DNA of 57,521 nt from CAZJBS01 sp964544475 (GCA_964544475.1 CAZJBS010000019.1:1-57521), one strand, 5' to 3'; positions 17,462 through 27,256 are shown, counted from the first letter of the stretch. Translations and numbers: made by a program. Notes: a model not told the origin generated them from the letters alone.

Positions 17462-17490
17462 AGGTAGGCCAAAGCGTCCAATAAAACAAG
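17462..17490 (-). promoter_or_regulatory. possible folB promoter
   Basis: Minus strand TTGTTT (17490-17485), 17-base spacer, TACCTT (17467-17462), 35 bases before the folB start. The match is moderate. Confidence 0.35.
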
Positions 17491-17526
17491 AGCAAGAGGG
17501 ACGTGGAGACCGCGTCATGAATCCCG

Positions 17527-17555
17527 TTTACAAATCCCGGAGGATTTTCTATATT
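17527..17555 (+). promoter_or_regulatory. sigma-70-type promoter for ppa
   Basis: TTTACA at 17527-17532, 17-base spacer, TATATT at 17550-17555, 21 bases before the ppa ATG. The short leader argues that upstream in-frame ATGs are not used. Confidence 0.7.
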
Positions 17556-17576
17556 GGCGGCACAGCAGGAGACGAC

Positions 17577-18098
17577 ATGAATCTGAAAGCCGTGCCGATC
17601 GGTCCCGATTATCCATCCGCCGTTCATGCGATCATCGAAATCGCCGAAGGCAGCCGCAATAAGTACGAATACGATCCGGAATTGGGCATGTTCAAACTGG
17701 ACCGGATACTCTATTCCGCCGTTCATTATCCGACGGCGTACGGGTTCATCCCCCAAACCCTGTATGACGACGGCGATCCGCTTGACGTGCTGGTGGTGGC
17801 GAGCCAGATTCTGCAAATGGGTATCCTGGTTGAAGTCCGTCCGGTGGGCGTGCTTCGTATGAAAGATGACAAAGGGCCGGACGACAAGATTCTGGGGGTC
17901 GCGCTGGGCGATGAACACTACCGGGATGTACAAAGAGTGGAACAACTGCCGCATCATCTTCTGGTGGAGATCGAGCATTTCTTTACGACCTACAAGCACC
18001 TGGAAGGCAAGGACGTGCGGAGTTTTGGCTGGGAACCTGCGGAATTTGCCGTCGCCGCCATCAAGAAGGGTCATGCGAAATATATGGAGGATCCATGA
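17577..18098 (+). CDS. ppa: inorganic pyrophosphatase (family I)
   Basis: Hydrolyses pyrophosphate to two phosphates and so pulls biosynthetic reactions forward. The 173-residue length is that of bacterial soluble enzymes. The signature DDGDPLDVLV supplies the metal-binding aspartates, and EIAEGSRNKYEYD, SAVHYPTAYGFIPQT and FTTYKHLEGKDVRSFGW are conserved family segments. AGGAGA precedes the ATG at 17577. Its stop overlaps the start of the NUDIX gene (ATGA), coupling the two. Pairing a pyrophosphatase with a pyrophosphohydrolase fits a nucleotide clean-up role. Confidence 0.96.
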   Translation: MNLKAVPIGPDYPSAVHAIIEIAEGSRNKYEYDPELGMFKLDRILYSAVHYPTAYGFIPQTLYDDGDPLDVLVVASQILQMGILVEVRPVGVLRMKDDKGPDDKILGVALGDEHYRDVQRVEQLPHHLLVEIEHFFTTYKHLEGKDVRSFGWEPAEFAVAAIKKGHAKYMEDP

Positions 18099-18544
18099 CA
18101 GGCAAGACCGTCCATTCGTACTCCCACCGGGTGGCCGTGAGCGCCTATGTTCTCAGGGGAGATCGCTTTCTGCTGCTTAAGCGGGCCAACCCGCCACATA
18201 TTTGGGGCCCGCCCGGAGGACGACTTCTGGTGGATGAGAATCCCGTGGACGGACTACGGAGGGAAGTGATGGAAGAAAGTGGTCTTCAGGTCGAGCCGGT
18301 GTGCCCCGTGGACTTCTGGTTTGGAAGCGTGAACGGCGAAACCTATCTTTCGTTGGACTACCTGGTCCGATATGTGGGCGGCGACGTGTCGCTGTCGGAG
18401 GAGCATTCGGAATTTCGATGGTCCACTATGATCGATCTGCGGGAGGGGCGTCCTGCCCTGGGACTTTTCCAGCCGGCTTTTCTTCTCGCGGACTTCGAGC
18501 GAGCCTGGGACTTCTCCCAAAGGATGATGAAGCTCGATTTTTAG
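18095..18544 (+). CDS. NUDIX hydrolase
   Basis: A 149-residue NUDIX-fold pyrophosphohydrolase. The NUDIX box is complete: a glycine, five residues, E, seven residues, then REVMEESGL (G-x5-E-x7-REUxEExGU), at about residues 48-70. The opening VAVSAYVLRGDRFLLLKRA and the WGPPGGRL before the box resemble nucleotide-clearing members. The substrate cannot be told from sequence. It overlaps ppa by four bases and is the last gene before a 600-base gap. Confidence 0.9.
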   Translation: MTGKTVHSYSHRVAVSAYVLRGDRFLLLKRANPPHIWGPPGGRLLVDENPVDGLRREVMEESGLQVEPVCPVDFWFGSVNGETYLSLDYLVRYVGGDVSLSEEHSEFRWSTMIDLREGRPALGLFQPAFLLADFERAWDFSQRMMKLDF

Positions 18545-19151
18545 AATTTCACCTTTTGACAACGGAATAAAGCCGATTTCGTTGAGTTACACCAGTAACC
18601 CCTGAACCATAGTTAGCTGGATTGCCTGTTCGAATACCCGACGTCCGTTACGTCGGTTGTTCGCGGTGATCGTCAAAAAGTCAACCAGCATGGACCTGAG
18701 ATCGTGTGATAGCTTGCTTTTCAGGTTCTTCAAAGACAATCAGGTCTCAGACTCGGCCAGAGTGGATGATCAAGGGATTTCGGTGTCGGCGCATGTGTAA
18801 CTATTTTGTAAACTTTCTCTTATGGCCAAAATTGTGGAGAAAAAACTTGACAAATTAGTACTGGGGTAATAAATTGACAATTGTAAAACAGCTCCGACGT
18901 CCAACCCCTGGGGCGTCCCTGTTCCCTTATCGCGAAACGATTCTATCTGCAATAGAAATACCATCTGCTATTCCTGTGTGTTGGAATTGCGCCAATGTTG
19001 ATGTCACTTTTTTTATTTATCATTTTTAGATCACAAACACAAAATCCAAGGAGGTTAATGAAAAAGAATCGATACGGTTTTTTTGACCAGGTTGGTTTCT
19101 GAAGGATGTTTCATTATCGTCTTGACATACTTTAGTTAGAAGGAGGACAAT
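18545..19151 (+). other. long intergenic leader before the TonB-dependent receptor
   Basis: No protein gene of normal size is seen. A TTGACA at 18847-18852 with a 17-base spacer to TAAATT (18870-18875) is a weak promoter candidate, which would leave a leader of nearly 270 bases. A 14-codon open frame (19058-19102, MKKNRYGFFDQVGF) follows AAGGAGG by only three bases. On the minus strand 18587-18739 is open for 50 codons without a convincing start and may be a gene remnant. No known riboswitch signature was recognised. Confidence 0.4.
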
Positions 19152-22100
19152 ATGTGTGATTCCCGAAACAAACGGTTGATGAAGATGCTGGCGATTTTGC
19201 TCTTTAGTTGTTCCGAGGTTGTTTTTGCAGGAACCAACGGCAAAATAACCGGTTCCATTAAGGACAAAGAAACCGGAGATGCATTGCCGGGTGTGAATGT
19301 TATTCTGGATGGCACATCCATGGGTGCGGCCACCAATGCCAAGGGTGAATTCTCCGTCATTAATGTGCCCGCGGGTGTGTATTCTGTCTCGACCAGTATG
19401 ATCGGATACACCAAGATCACAAAACAGAATGTCCGGGTTTTGCCGGATTTTACGACTCGCCTTGATTTTGACTTATCCGCGGAAGCCCTGTCGGGCGAAG
19501 AAGTCGTGATCGTTGTGGATCGTCCGCTCATTCAAAAAGACCAGACCATGACGATGGCTGTGACCAGTTCCGACGAAATCAAGAACCTGCCGATTCGCGG
19601 CTTTCAGGCCGTTGCCAATCTTGGATCGGGATTCGTGATCGACGCGACGACCCGAAACCTGGATGGAGGCACGGGCAACGTGAATGTGCGCGGAGGCCGT
19701 CCGAGTGAAACCGGCGTGTATCTGGATGGTTTCTTGCAGAATAACCTCCTGACCGGCGTATCGAATGTTCAGGTTTCTAACAGCGCTGTCGAAGAAGTGG
19801 TGGCGATCACCGGCGGCTTCAACGCCGAGTTCGGCCGTAATCAGTCCGGTATCATTCAAGTCATTACGAAGTCGGGTTCAACACGCTACTCCGGCTCCAT
19901 GGAGTACGTGACGGACCGGGTGGCGCCGGCCGTGGCCACGGGCAAGTATGGATTCGACAATATCAGTGGAGGATTCGGCGGACCGATCATTCCTGGGAAC
20001 AACAAAATCAAGTTCTATGTTTCCGGCGAATTGCAGAAATTCGACGACTCCGAACCGAGTGTTTTCGGTCATGTGTACTACAAGACAGACACGACAGGCT
20101 CTGCCGGCGAGGACTATTTGGATCGGTACAAGTATACCGAAGAGGCCTATCGGCAATTGAGCCAGGATACGATCATATTCACGGACAAGAACGGCAACGC
20201 CGTGGATCACCCGATCTATTCAGGAAAGAAAGCCAGGCCGGGCCGGGTCAATGCGTTCGACTACCAGACCTTCCAGGGCAAATTGAGTTACGCGATTACT
20301 TCTTCCTTCCGGATTGATCTTTCGGGCAATTATGGCGAGAATATCAAGAAGGCGTTTGTGCCGCTTCGGACCTTCAATGAGCATGTGGAAAGACGTGAAA
20401 ATCGCTACTACCAGTTCGGAGGCCTGGCCAACTTTACGATCAACGAAAAGAGCTTTGTGGAGTTTGGCGGCAATTACAACTTCAATCGTCAACGTCGCAT
20501 GGATGACAAACTCGGGTGGGATATCAACTGGGCGTTTGACACGCGGGACTCGGTGACACGGGCCAACGAAGACATCTATGGCGGACGCCGTGGTAATACG
20601 CAGGGTCGCTATCGGACCGACAACCTCTTCAGCTCGCCCAACTCCGCGAATACCATTTTTGTCCAGAATCTCGACCAATACTACGCCTTGAAACTGAATT
20701 ATGTCAATCAAATCGATGCCCACAATACGTTGAAGGCCGGCGCGGATTATTACCGTCACACGATTCGCCGCTTCTTTTTATACGATGTACAAACGAATCC
20801 GGCGTATGGCGACAACAACTACATCGGTTACCGTGTGATTCCGGACACCATCGGCACGTATACGGCGTCGGGGTCGAACACAACCTATATCACAAAATAC
20901 CGAATCGTCGAAGTCAACAAAGATGACTACTCCTACCGAAATCCGGTCAACGGGTCGTCCTACCCCCTCGATGGGGCCAAACATCCCGTGTCGGCGGCGT
21001 TATATGTGCAGGACAAGATGGAGTTCGAAGGCGTCGTGGTCAATGCCGGTCTGCGATTTGACGTCTTTAATGCCGGCACGAAACGTCTGAAGGACTTCTT
21101 CGATCCTCTGCAATACGGGGACAGCACGATCATGGATGCAAAGGACTTCACGAATGCGAAGAACCAGAACCGGTTCAGCCCGCGGCTGAGCGTGAGTTTC
21201 CCCGTTTCGGAGAAAACGACCTTCCGCATGAGTTATGGCAGGTTTTTCCAGCAACCAAATTTGCAGGATCTGTACATTGGCGCCGCCTACCTTCAGAACA
21301 CTCTCAAAGGCGTCGGCGGCATTCGTTCCGTCCAGAATCCGAATCTTGAAGCCGAGGAATCAACTCAATACGAAGTTGGTTTTCAGCATGGATTATCGGA
21401 TTATCTCAAAGTGGACGTTTCCGCGTACTACAAGGATATCTCAAACCTGACCAATCTGAACAACGCGATTGTTCGTTCAGGTTTGAACGGATTTCCGCAG
21501 TACAACAACGCCGATCGCGGGATTATCAAAGGTATGACGCTGTCATTTGAATTGCGACGAATGAATCATGTCAGCGGTCGCCTGGCGTATACCCTGCAAA
21601 CCGCTGAAGGCACGGGCAGCGATCCCGATGGCGCATTCAATGCCATCTGGACCGACCACGAAAACATCAAGTTTATTTCGCCGTTGGATTTCGATCAGCG
21701 TCACCGTATCAACGCATCTCTGGATATCCGAAATGGCAAAGGCGAAGGTCCTTCATGGGCCAATCATATTTTGCAGAATGCCGGTATTAATTTCCTCATA
21801 AGCACGGGTAGCGGATTCCCTTACACGCCTCGTTTCGCCTCCAAAGTATCCGAAAACATAGCGGCCAAAGTCACCGGAAGGAGAAATTCCCAAACCTCAC
21901 CGTGGACCTTCCGGCTTGACCTCAAGGCGGATAAGAATTTCCCTGTGGGCAACAACATGAATGTCGGCGTGTATGTGCAGGTGATGAATCTCCTGGATCT
22001 TAAGAATGTCGGCACTGTTTACGCGGCAACGGGCGATGGGGACAATGACGGATATCTCGCGAGCCCTGATGGCGTAACTGCCACATCAAGCTCCGACGAG

Positions 22101-22193
22101 CTATGGCCAGTGTTCTATGGTATCCGGGTCAAGAACGGCCTGTTTTATGATACTCCCAGACAGGTCCGCGCCGGAGTTCTGTTCAATTTCTAA
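19152..22193 (+). CDS. TonB-dependent receptor with carboxypeptidase-regulatory-like N-terminus
   Basis: A 1013-residue outer-membrane receptor. A signal peptide (to about residue 26) is followed by a carboxypeptidase-regulatory-like domain (ITGSIKDKETGDALPGVNVILDGT, about residues 31-110), a plug domain (RGFQAVANLGSGFV ... NVRGGRPSETGVYLDGF ... GGFNAEFGRNQSGIIQVITKSG) and a beta-barrel closing at a terminal aromatic residue (VRAGVLFNF). It should import a bulky substrate using TonB energy. The substrate is unknown. The ATG has AAGGAGG right upstream. It heads a three-gene set with a 1200-residue secreted protein and a PorV-like protein. Confidence 0.92.
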   Translation: MCDSRNKRLMKMLAILLFSCSEVVFAGTNGKITGSIKDKETGDALPGVNVILDGTSMGAATNAKGEFSVINVPAGVYSVSTSMIGYTKITKQNVRVLPDFTTRLDFDLSAEALSGEEVVIVVDRPLIQKDQTMTMAVTSSDEIKNLPIRGFQAVANLGSGFVIDATTRNLDGGTGNVNVRGGRPSETGVYLDGFLQNNLLTGVSNVQVSNSAVEEVVAITGGFNAEFGRNQSGIIQVITKSGSTRYSGSMEYVTDRVAPAVATGKYGFDNISGGFGGPIIPGNNKIKFYVSGELQKFDDSEPSVFGHVYYKTDTTGSAGEDYLDRYKYTEEAYRQLSQDTIIFTDKNGNAVDHPIYSGKKARPGRVNAFDYQTFQGKLSYAITSSFRIDLSGNYGENIKKAFVPLRTFNEHVERRENRYYQFGGLANFTINEKSFVEFGGNYNFNRQRRMDDKLGWDINWAFDTRDSVTRANEDIYGGRRGNTQGRYRTDNLFSSPNSANTIFVQNLDQYYALKLNYVNQIDAHNTLKAGADYYRHTIRRFFLYDVQTNPAYGDNNYIGYRVIPDTIGTYTASGSNTTYITKYRIVEVNKDDYSYRNPVNGSSYPLDGAKHPVSAALYVQDKMEFEGVVVNAGLRFDVFNAGTKRLKDFFDPLQYGDSTIMDAKDFTNAKNQNRFSPRLSVSFPVSEKTTFRMSYGRFFQQPNLQDLYIGAAYLQNTLKGVGGIRSVQNPNLEAEESTQYEVGFQHGLSDYLKVDVSAYYKDISNLTNLNNAIVRSGLNGFPQYNNADRGIIKGMTLSFELRRMNHVSGRLAYTLQTAEGTGSDPDGAFNAIWTDHENIKFISPLDFDQRHRINASLDIRNGKGEGPSWANHILQNAGINFLISTGSGFPYTPRFASKVSENIAAKVTGRRNSQTSPWTFRLDLKADKNFPVGNNMNVGVYVQVMNLLDLKNVGTVYAATGDGDNDGYLASPDGVTATSSSDELWPVFYGIRVKNGLFYDTPRQVRAGVLFNF

Positions 22194-22235
22194 ACCAATG
22201 CGATAACCGTATCCTATTTTCTGGAGTAGAGCACC

Positions 22236-25200
22236 ATGAGAAAATTGAAAAACATTAGTCTGTCAGTGGGTATGGCCGCCTTGATTCTTCTGACGTATCA
22301 TGTCTATGAGGGGATCGGAAGAACATCCGCCGTAAGTAGCACACAGGCCAAACTGCGGCTGATGCTGCGGCAACCCAACAACACGGAATTAACACGGGTG
22401 ACCATAAACCAGTGGGACTATCTCATTGGCAATGATGGAACCTACTTTGCCAATGCTTCGGCTACCAAATCGGGTGGTTTTTACCCGCGGGGGTCGGGGT
22501 ATGACGCCGTGTATGCGGCCGGCATGTATATTGGCACCAAGAAGCTGGGCGCCCTCGGCGCACCCGACACCCTCACGGTATCGGACGTCGAATTCAACAG
22601 TGAGATGCAGCCCGGCAAGATTCTTGTCGACAATGTGGTGGACGAACAAGGATACCGGGGGGACAAGGATTACAACGTTGCCAATACGATAACGGGATCG
22701 TTGGGCGTTTTGGGTTATGAAAGCCCGGATCTTGCCAAGTATCAGTCGTTTTATATCGACAAGAATTCCGACGGGTCCGCCGATTACAACGCCTGGATCG
22801 ATGACGAACATACGTATATGCCAAGAACATCAGCCGGAAAGCCGGGCCGGATTGCCGATGGACAAACATATGGGATCTTCCACGACATGGAGACCAGTCA
22901 GCAGAATCCGGTAGGCAATTTCGAAGACGCCCCCGGCTTGGGGCTGGAAGTCGAAATGGAATCATTCGCTTTTGAAAGCGGAGGCGCCGGCAACGCCCTG
23001 GCGAGCGTTGTTTTCGTCAAGCTGTCCATCACCAACAAGTCCACGACGGACTGGGCGAATACCTACCTGGGTGCGTGGATGGATGCGGATATCGGTACCC
23101 AATCAGGCACCGACCTGGCTAATGTCGATACCCTGGCGGGATTGGGTTATGTATTTAATAGTGACAATGACCCATCTTTTTCGGCGACCGGTTTTGACTT
23201 CTTCCAGGGTCCCCTGGTTGCCTCCGGCGAAGTGTCGGCAGAACTCGAAGTGAGGTTTGGCGGTAACAATTCCGTTTTGAAATATGATCCGGGAACAAAC
23301 ACCTATGTGCTCGTCGACCTTCCTGCCGGTCAATTTACACTGGGCGCCACTTCGTTTACCGCCTACCGGAATAGTGATGGAGATCCGGGTGGCGAAAAGG
23401 AAGATGAGACGAGATACTATTACCTGGCTGGATTCAACAAAACAGGTCTCCCAAAACCTCAGGGTCCGTATGATCGCACCATAGGCGCTAATCCCGGCGA
23501 TCAGCGTATCATTCACGGGACAGGCCCTTTTATTCTGAGATCCGGAAGCACCCAGGAAATCTGGCTGGGAATCATTGGAGGTCAGGGAACCGTCAATACA
23601 CCGGAATCGGATCCCCGTTCCGGCGTTGCGAAAATGAAGGCTTTTGACGGAGTCGCCCAGAATACATTCAGCACCGGCTTTGCCAAACCTGAAACGCCGA
23701 TCACGCCGACCGTCAATGTGAATGCGTACGACGGCCAGGTCGTCGTGACGTGGGATAACAAAGCGGAATACAGCGCGGATACCTACGGCGAGCGGTCGAA
23801 CATTGTGGCCGGTCCGGTGTATAACCGCGACTATGTCAAGTATGACTTTCAAGGGTATCGGGTTTACCGCAGTCTGACGGGGCTCGATGGCAGTTTTGAA
23901 ATGCTGGCTGAATACGATCTGGTGGACGGCATTACGACGGTGACCGACACGTTGCTCCGTACGGACGGCAGCTACCTGATCGGCGACATGCATATTGGGA
24001 GCGATGTGCCGCTCCAGAACTACTACATTGACGACGAAGTGGTCAACGGTACGGCTTACTATTATTCAGTGACCTCCTTTGACTACCAGCCGATGTATTA
24101 TGTCAATGGAGTGCCGGCCAATTCCGAAGCGGGCGCGGCGATACCGCGTTCGAGCGAGACGTCGCTGACCGGCCGGACGAACCTGCGGTCGGCCGTGCCG
24201 AAGGCGGTCATGTCAGGCTACGCCGTGGATGCCGCTCCGGGCTCCATTGTGCAGATCGCCGGAAGCGATGAAGGCGGCGTGAGCAACGGCAAAGCGGTCG
24301 AATCGACGTTGATCAATCCGAATGCGGTGAGTAGCAAGACCTATCGCATTGAGTTTTCGGAGGTGCCGGCCACGATCAATGGGAAGACGGTGGTCGGATT
24401 TCCGGCTGGCACGGTGCTCTACCGGTTCATCGATTCGGCCACGGGTGCCAATGTGAAGCTCGACAACGGCGCCGACGACCCGAGGACGTTCCTGGACAGC
24501 AATGGCAATGGTGTGCTGGACTTGAGCGCCGACGGCAGTGTGAGCACCAACAGCGGCGATGAACTCTATGACGACTCCTATTTTGCCACCTCGATCATCA
24601 CGCGCAAGCTGGATGGCACGTTCATTTCCTCCACGAACAATCGTTTCGCGATATTGGATGGCATCCAGTATAAAGCGTACCAATTGGAGAACGGCGTGGT
24701 GGATATCGTGCAATTGACGGATGGAGCGACGGAAATATCGCCCCGAAGCGTATTGCTGAGTGCGAGCGCCAATGGGAAGTGGAAGGTGGGTGTTTATGAC
24801 TTTGCGGCGTCCAAAGTGTGGGACAAGAACCTCACGGCCGCGCGCCGGCATATCGACAGCACGTTCTCGAAGCTCGATCACGACTACCAGATTGAATTTG
24901 GTGCGCCGGGCATCGACACGGCCTATTTCCGAACCGGCACTACCTTTACGGCGTTGCAGGATGGCAATAACAAAGGTGGCATTCCTTTCACGGTGCATGA
25001 CGTGGGTCCGACCTTTGGATATGAGAATACCTCCGCGGTGGGGGATTCCCAGCTGCTCGTTAAGTTACATGATTGGTGGGCTCCTGGACCCACCAATGCC
25101 AATCGCACCGTGGAATACAGGTATGACACAACGCTGGCCAATACCGGCTACATCAGCGCCTGTTTCTCCGCCGTTCGCTGGAGAGCTCATCCGACCGGAT

Positions 25201-25838
25201 CGGATCCGTTCCCGGCGAGTACGGGTGTGTTGACCGGTCTGAGCGAGCTGGTCAGTTTTTCGTACATCGGGTTCCAGGCGATCATTGGCACGACGGCGGC
25301 GGATACGGCGTCGTTTTTGGCCAATTCCAACGATTGGATGCCAAGCACCGGCACGAAACTCCTGCTGGTGAGGACCAAGAAACTGACTTCCGGTGACATC
25401 TTCCAGACCACGCCAAGACCCAATTCGGCCTTCTCTTCCTCCAAGGCGAGGAAGGATCTCAAGAAGGTACTCGTGGTACCCAATCCGTATTATGGGGCGT
25501 CGAGCTATCAAAAGGACGCGTACGACAAGCGGCTTAAATTCACGCACTTACCGTCCTCGTGCACGATTTACATCTTCGATGTGGCGGGCAATCTGGTGCG
25601 ACGCCTGGTGCACAACGATGTGAGTTCCAACGATCGTCTGAGCACCGATCCGCTCAATCCGACTGACGAGCCGGCCGCGCAGTCGACGTCCAATGAGACG
25701 TGGGACCTGCGCAACCGCGATGGGCAATATGTGGCCAGCGGCATGTACGTGGCGCTGATTGACGCCAAGGGTATTGGAAAGACGACGACGAAGTTCGCGG
25801 TGATCATGGAAGAAAACCGGACGGAAGTCTCTGAATAG
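22236..25838 (+). CDS. large secreted protein of unknown function with FlgD-like C-terminus
   Basis: A 1200-residue exported protein with an N-terminal signal (ISLSVGMAALILLTY). Much of the N-terminal half has the aspartate- and glycine-rich pattern of calcium-binding or adhesin-like surface proteins. A fibronectin III-like stretch is visible near residues 490-620 (PTVNVNAYDGQVVVTWDN ... YRVYRSLTG). The last 120 residues (VLVVPNPYYGASSYQKD ... LPSSCTIYIFDVAGNLVRRL ... GQYVASGMYVALIDAKG) resemble FlgD-like Ig folds found at T9SS-type C-termini but lack NPFNP. GGAG precedes the ATG. It lies 42 bases after the receptor and 33 before the PorV-like gene, so the three probably act together. No enzymatic motif was recognised. 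Confidence 0.7.
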   Translation: MRKLKNISLSVGMAALILLTYHVYEGIGRTSAVSSTQAKLRLMLRQPNNTELTRVTINQWDYLIGNDGTYFANASATKSGGFYPRGSGYDAVYAAGMYIGTKKLGALGAPDTLTVSDVEFNSEMQPGKILVDNVVDEQGYRGDKDYNVANTITGSLGVLGYESPDLAKYQSFYIDKNSDGSADYNAWIDDEHTYMPRTSAGKPGRIADGQTYGIFHDMETSQQNPVGNFEDAPGLGLEVEMESFAFESGGAGNALASVVFVKLSITNKSTTDWANTYLGAWMDADIGTQSGTDLANVDTLAGLGYVFNSDNDPSFSATGFDFFQGPLVASGEVSAELEVRFGGNNSVLKYDPGTNTYVLVDLPAGQFTLGATSFTAYRNSDGDPGGEKEDETRYYYLAGFNKTGLPKPQGPYDRTIGANPGDQRIIHGTGPFILRSGSTQEIWLGIIGGQGTVNTPESDPRSGVAKMKAFDGVAQNTFSTGFAKPETPITPTVNVNAYDGQVVVTWDNKAEYSADTYGERSNIVAGPVYNRDYVKYDFQGYRVYRSLTGLDGSFEMLAEYDLVDGITTVTDTLLRTDGSYLIGDMHIGSDVPLQNYYIDDEVVNGTAYYYSVTSFDYQPMYYVNGVPANSEAGAAIPRSSETSLTGRTNLRSAVPKAVMSGYAVDAAPGSIVQIAGSDEGGVSNGKAVESTLINPNAVSSKTYRIEFSEVPATINGKTVVGFPAGTVLYRFIDSATGANVKLDNGADDPRTFLDSNGNGVLDLSADGSVSTNSGDELYDDSYFATSIITRKLDGTFISSTNNRFAILDGIQYKAYQLENGVVDIVQLTDGATEISPRSVLLSASANGKWKVGVYDFAASKVWDKNLTAARRHIDSTFSKLDHDYQIEFGAPGIDTAYFRTGTTFTALQDGNNKGGIPFTVHDVGPTFGYENTSAVGDSQLLVKLHDWWAPGPTNANRTVEYRYDTTLANTGYISACFSAVRWRAHPTGSDPFPASTGVLTGLSELVSFSYIGFQAIIGTTAADTASFLANSNDWMPSTGTKLLLVRTKKLTSGDIFQTTPRPNSAFSSSKARKDLKKVLVVPNPYYGASSYQKDAYDKRLKFTHLPSSCTIYIFDVAGNLVRRLVHNDVSSNDRLSTDPLNPTDEPAAQSTSNETWDLRNRDGQYVASGMYVALIDAKGIGKTTTKFAVIMEENRTEVSE

Positions 25839-25871
25839 TGATTTCTGGAACGCAACAATAAGGAACATCAT

Positions 25872-26897
25872 ATGAAAAGAGTAAGCGTTTTGATAATCAT
25901 GACCGCTTTGCTGGTTTCGTCTTCTGTATTTGCGGGCGGCGACAAAACCGGTGAGGCAGGATTCATGTTCTTGAAAATACCGGTCGGCGCGAGAGAAGTG
26001 GCTTTGGGTGGCACCGGATTGACGTCGACGACCGGCGCGGGCGCCATATTCTGGAACCCGGCGAATATATCCGCTCAGGATCGTCCGAGCGTCACATTCA
26101 GCAACCTCAACCATTTTGCGGGAATCAGTTCGAACTACTTTGCCTTTGCCGTGCCTTTGGAAGAGATCGGCACGCTGAGCGCCGGCCTGACGTACGTGAG
26201 TTGGGGCAGCATCCATATGACCACGGAAGAGCGCCCGGACGGAACCGGGTCCACCTTTTCCCCATATGAATTGGCGCTGTCCACGGCATTTTCACGGCAA
26301 GTCACCGACCGCGTCTCGGCCGGGATGGCGGTGAAGTTTGTGTACTCCCAAATTGACCAGGTGAGCGCCAACGGTGTCGCCTTCGATTTCGGATTCACGT
26401 ACAATACCGGCATGCGGGGTTTGAAGTTTGCCTTTGTCGCCAACAATCTTGGAACCAAGGCGAGATACGATGGCGAAGGCCTGATCCAGGAAGTTGACAT
26501 CTCTTCCTCTAGACGGGCTTTTCTGCGTTACAGTTCCGAACCATTTGAAATGCCCGCCTCCGTGGGGCTTGGCGCCAGTATGGATGCGTTTCGGAACGAG
26601 CAAAATGCCGTCACCGTGTTTGCGGATCAGAATATCAACAATTTTTCCGCCAACCGGACGAATTTCGGCCTGGAATACGGTTTCCGACAGATGTTCTTCC
26701 TTCGCGGCGGATACACGTCCACGTTTTCCAAGAATGTGGACTATTCCGTCGGCAGCAGTAGTGGAGCCGGTCTTGCATTCGGCGGCGGTATCAATTACAA
26801 GTTCACAGAGACCATTGGCATCAACGTGGATTATGGATACTTCAATCAGGGTATTTTGGATGCCACGCACCGGTTCTCAGTGGGGCTGACCTTCTAG
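25872..26897 (+). CDS. PorV/PorQ-family outer-membrane protein
   Basis: A 341-residue beta-barrel of the PorV/PorQ (UPF0164-like) family. The signal peptide ends in SSVFAGG. The family start GEAGFMFLKIPVGAREVALGGTG followed by GAGAIFWNPANIS is clear, and the C-terminus ends in an aromatic residue (FSVGLTF) as outer-membrane barrels do. PorV shuttles T9SS cargo to the attachment complex. Here the placement after a receptor and a large secreted protein suggests a dedicated partner. The last gene of its operon, followed by a strong terminator. Confidence 0.88.
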   Translation: MKRVSVLIIMTALLVSSSVFAGGDKTGEAGFMFLKIPVGAREVALGGTGLTSTTGAGAIFWNPANISAQDRPSVTFSNLNHFAGISSNYFAFAVPLEEIGTLSAGLTYVSWGSIHMTTEERPDGTGSTFSPYELALSTAFSRQVTDRVSAGMAVKFVYSQIDQVSANGVAFDFGFTYNTGMRGLKFAFVANNLGTKARYDGEGLIQEVDISSSRRAFLRYSSEPFEMPASVGLGASMDAFRNEQNAVTVFADQNINNFSANRTNFGLEYGFRQMFFLRGGYTSTFSKNVDYSVGSSSGAGLAFGGGINYKFTETIGINVDYGYFNQGILDATHRFSVGLTF

Positions 26898-26917
26898 TCC
26901 CTGATGCGTTTTTGCAG

Positions 26918-26958
26918 GCTGTCCGCCGTGGTGTCTGCCATGGCGGACAGCATCTTTT
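26918..26958 (+). terminator. rho-independent terminator
   Basis: GCTGTCCGCC (26918-26927) pairs perfectly with GGCGGACAGC (26942-26951) across a 14-base loop and is followed by a T run, 20 bases after the PorV-like stop. Confidence 0.88.
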
Positions 26959-27242
26959 TGTATCCTCCACGATGCGGACGCCATCCAGTTTTCTAAAAAA
27001 ATTGTTGCATTTGTGACTGAAATTTATGAAGCTAATGTGTCAACGGGAAGACACCAGTCGGTCACCGTTTCCGTCAAAATTGTAATGTCTAGACTCATCT
27101 CATGCGCTGACATGTCGTTTTTGGGAGTTTACATCCACCGGGATTCTCCCAGCGTTCATTTACCTTGGCCTTTGATGACGTATGAAAAGGATACGCCAAT
27201 CTGTCTTATTCGCATCCTAATTAACGGATCCCATTAACAAAA

Positions 27243-27256
27243 TGCACCATGGTGCA
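27243..27256. promoter_or_regulatory. 14-base perfect palindrome at the ribosome site
   Basis: TGCACCATGGTGCA is exactly self-complementary and runs into the AAGGAG that serves the start at 27269. It could be an operator or a hairpin that controls ribosome access. Confidence 0.35.

Noticed and set aside
17088..17576. 163-codon N-terminal extension of ppa
   Set aside because: It runs antisense through folB and lies upstream of a good promoter whose start would fall just before the ATG at 17577. The remaining 173 residues are a complete pyrophosphatase.
18587..18739. 50-codon minus-strand open stretch, possibly a transposase or gene remnant
   Set aside because: No start codon with ribosome site and no family recognised. 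Too short to call a pseudogene, so only noted under the leader.
27013..27237. 74-codon plus-strand frame in the intergenic gap
   Set aside because: No ribosome site and no protein-like composition.
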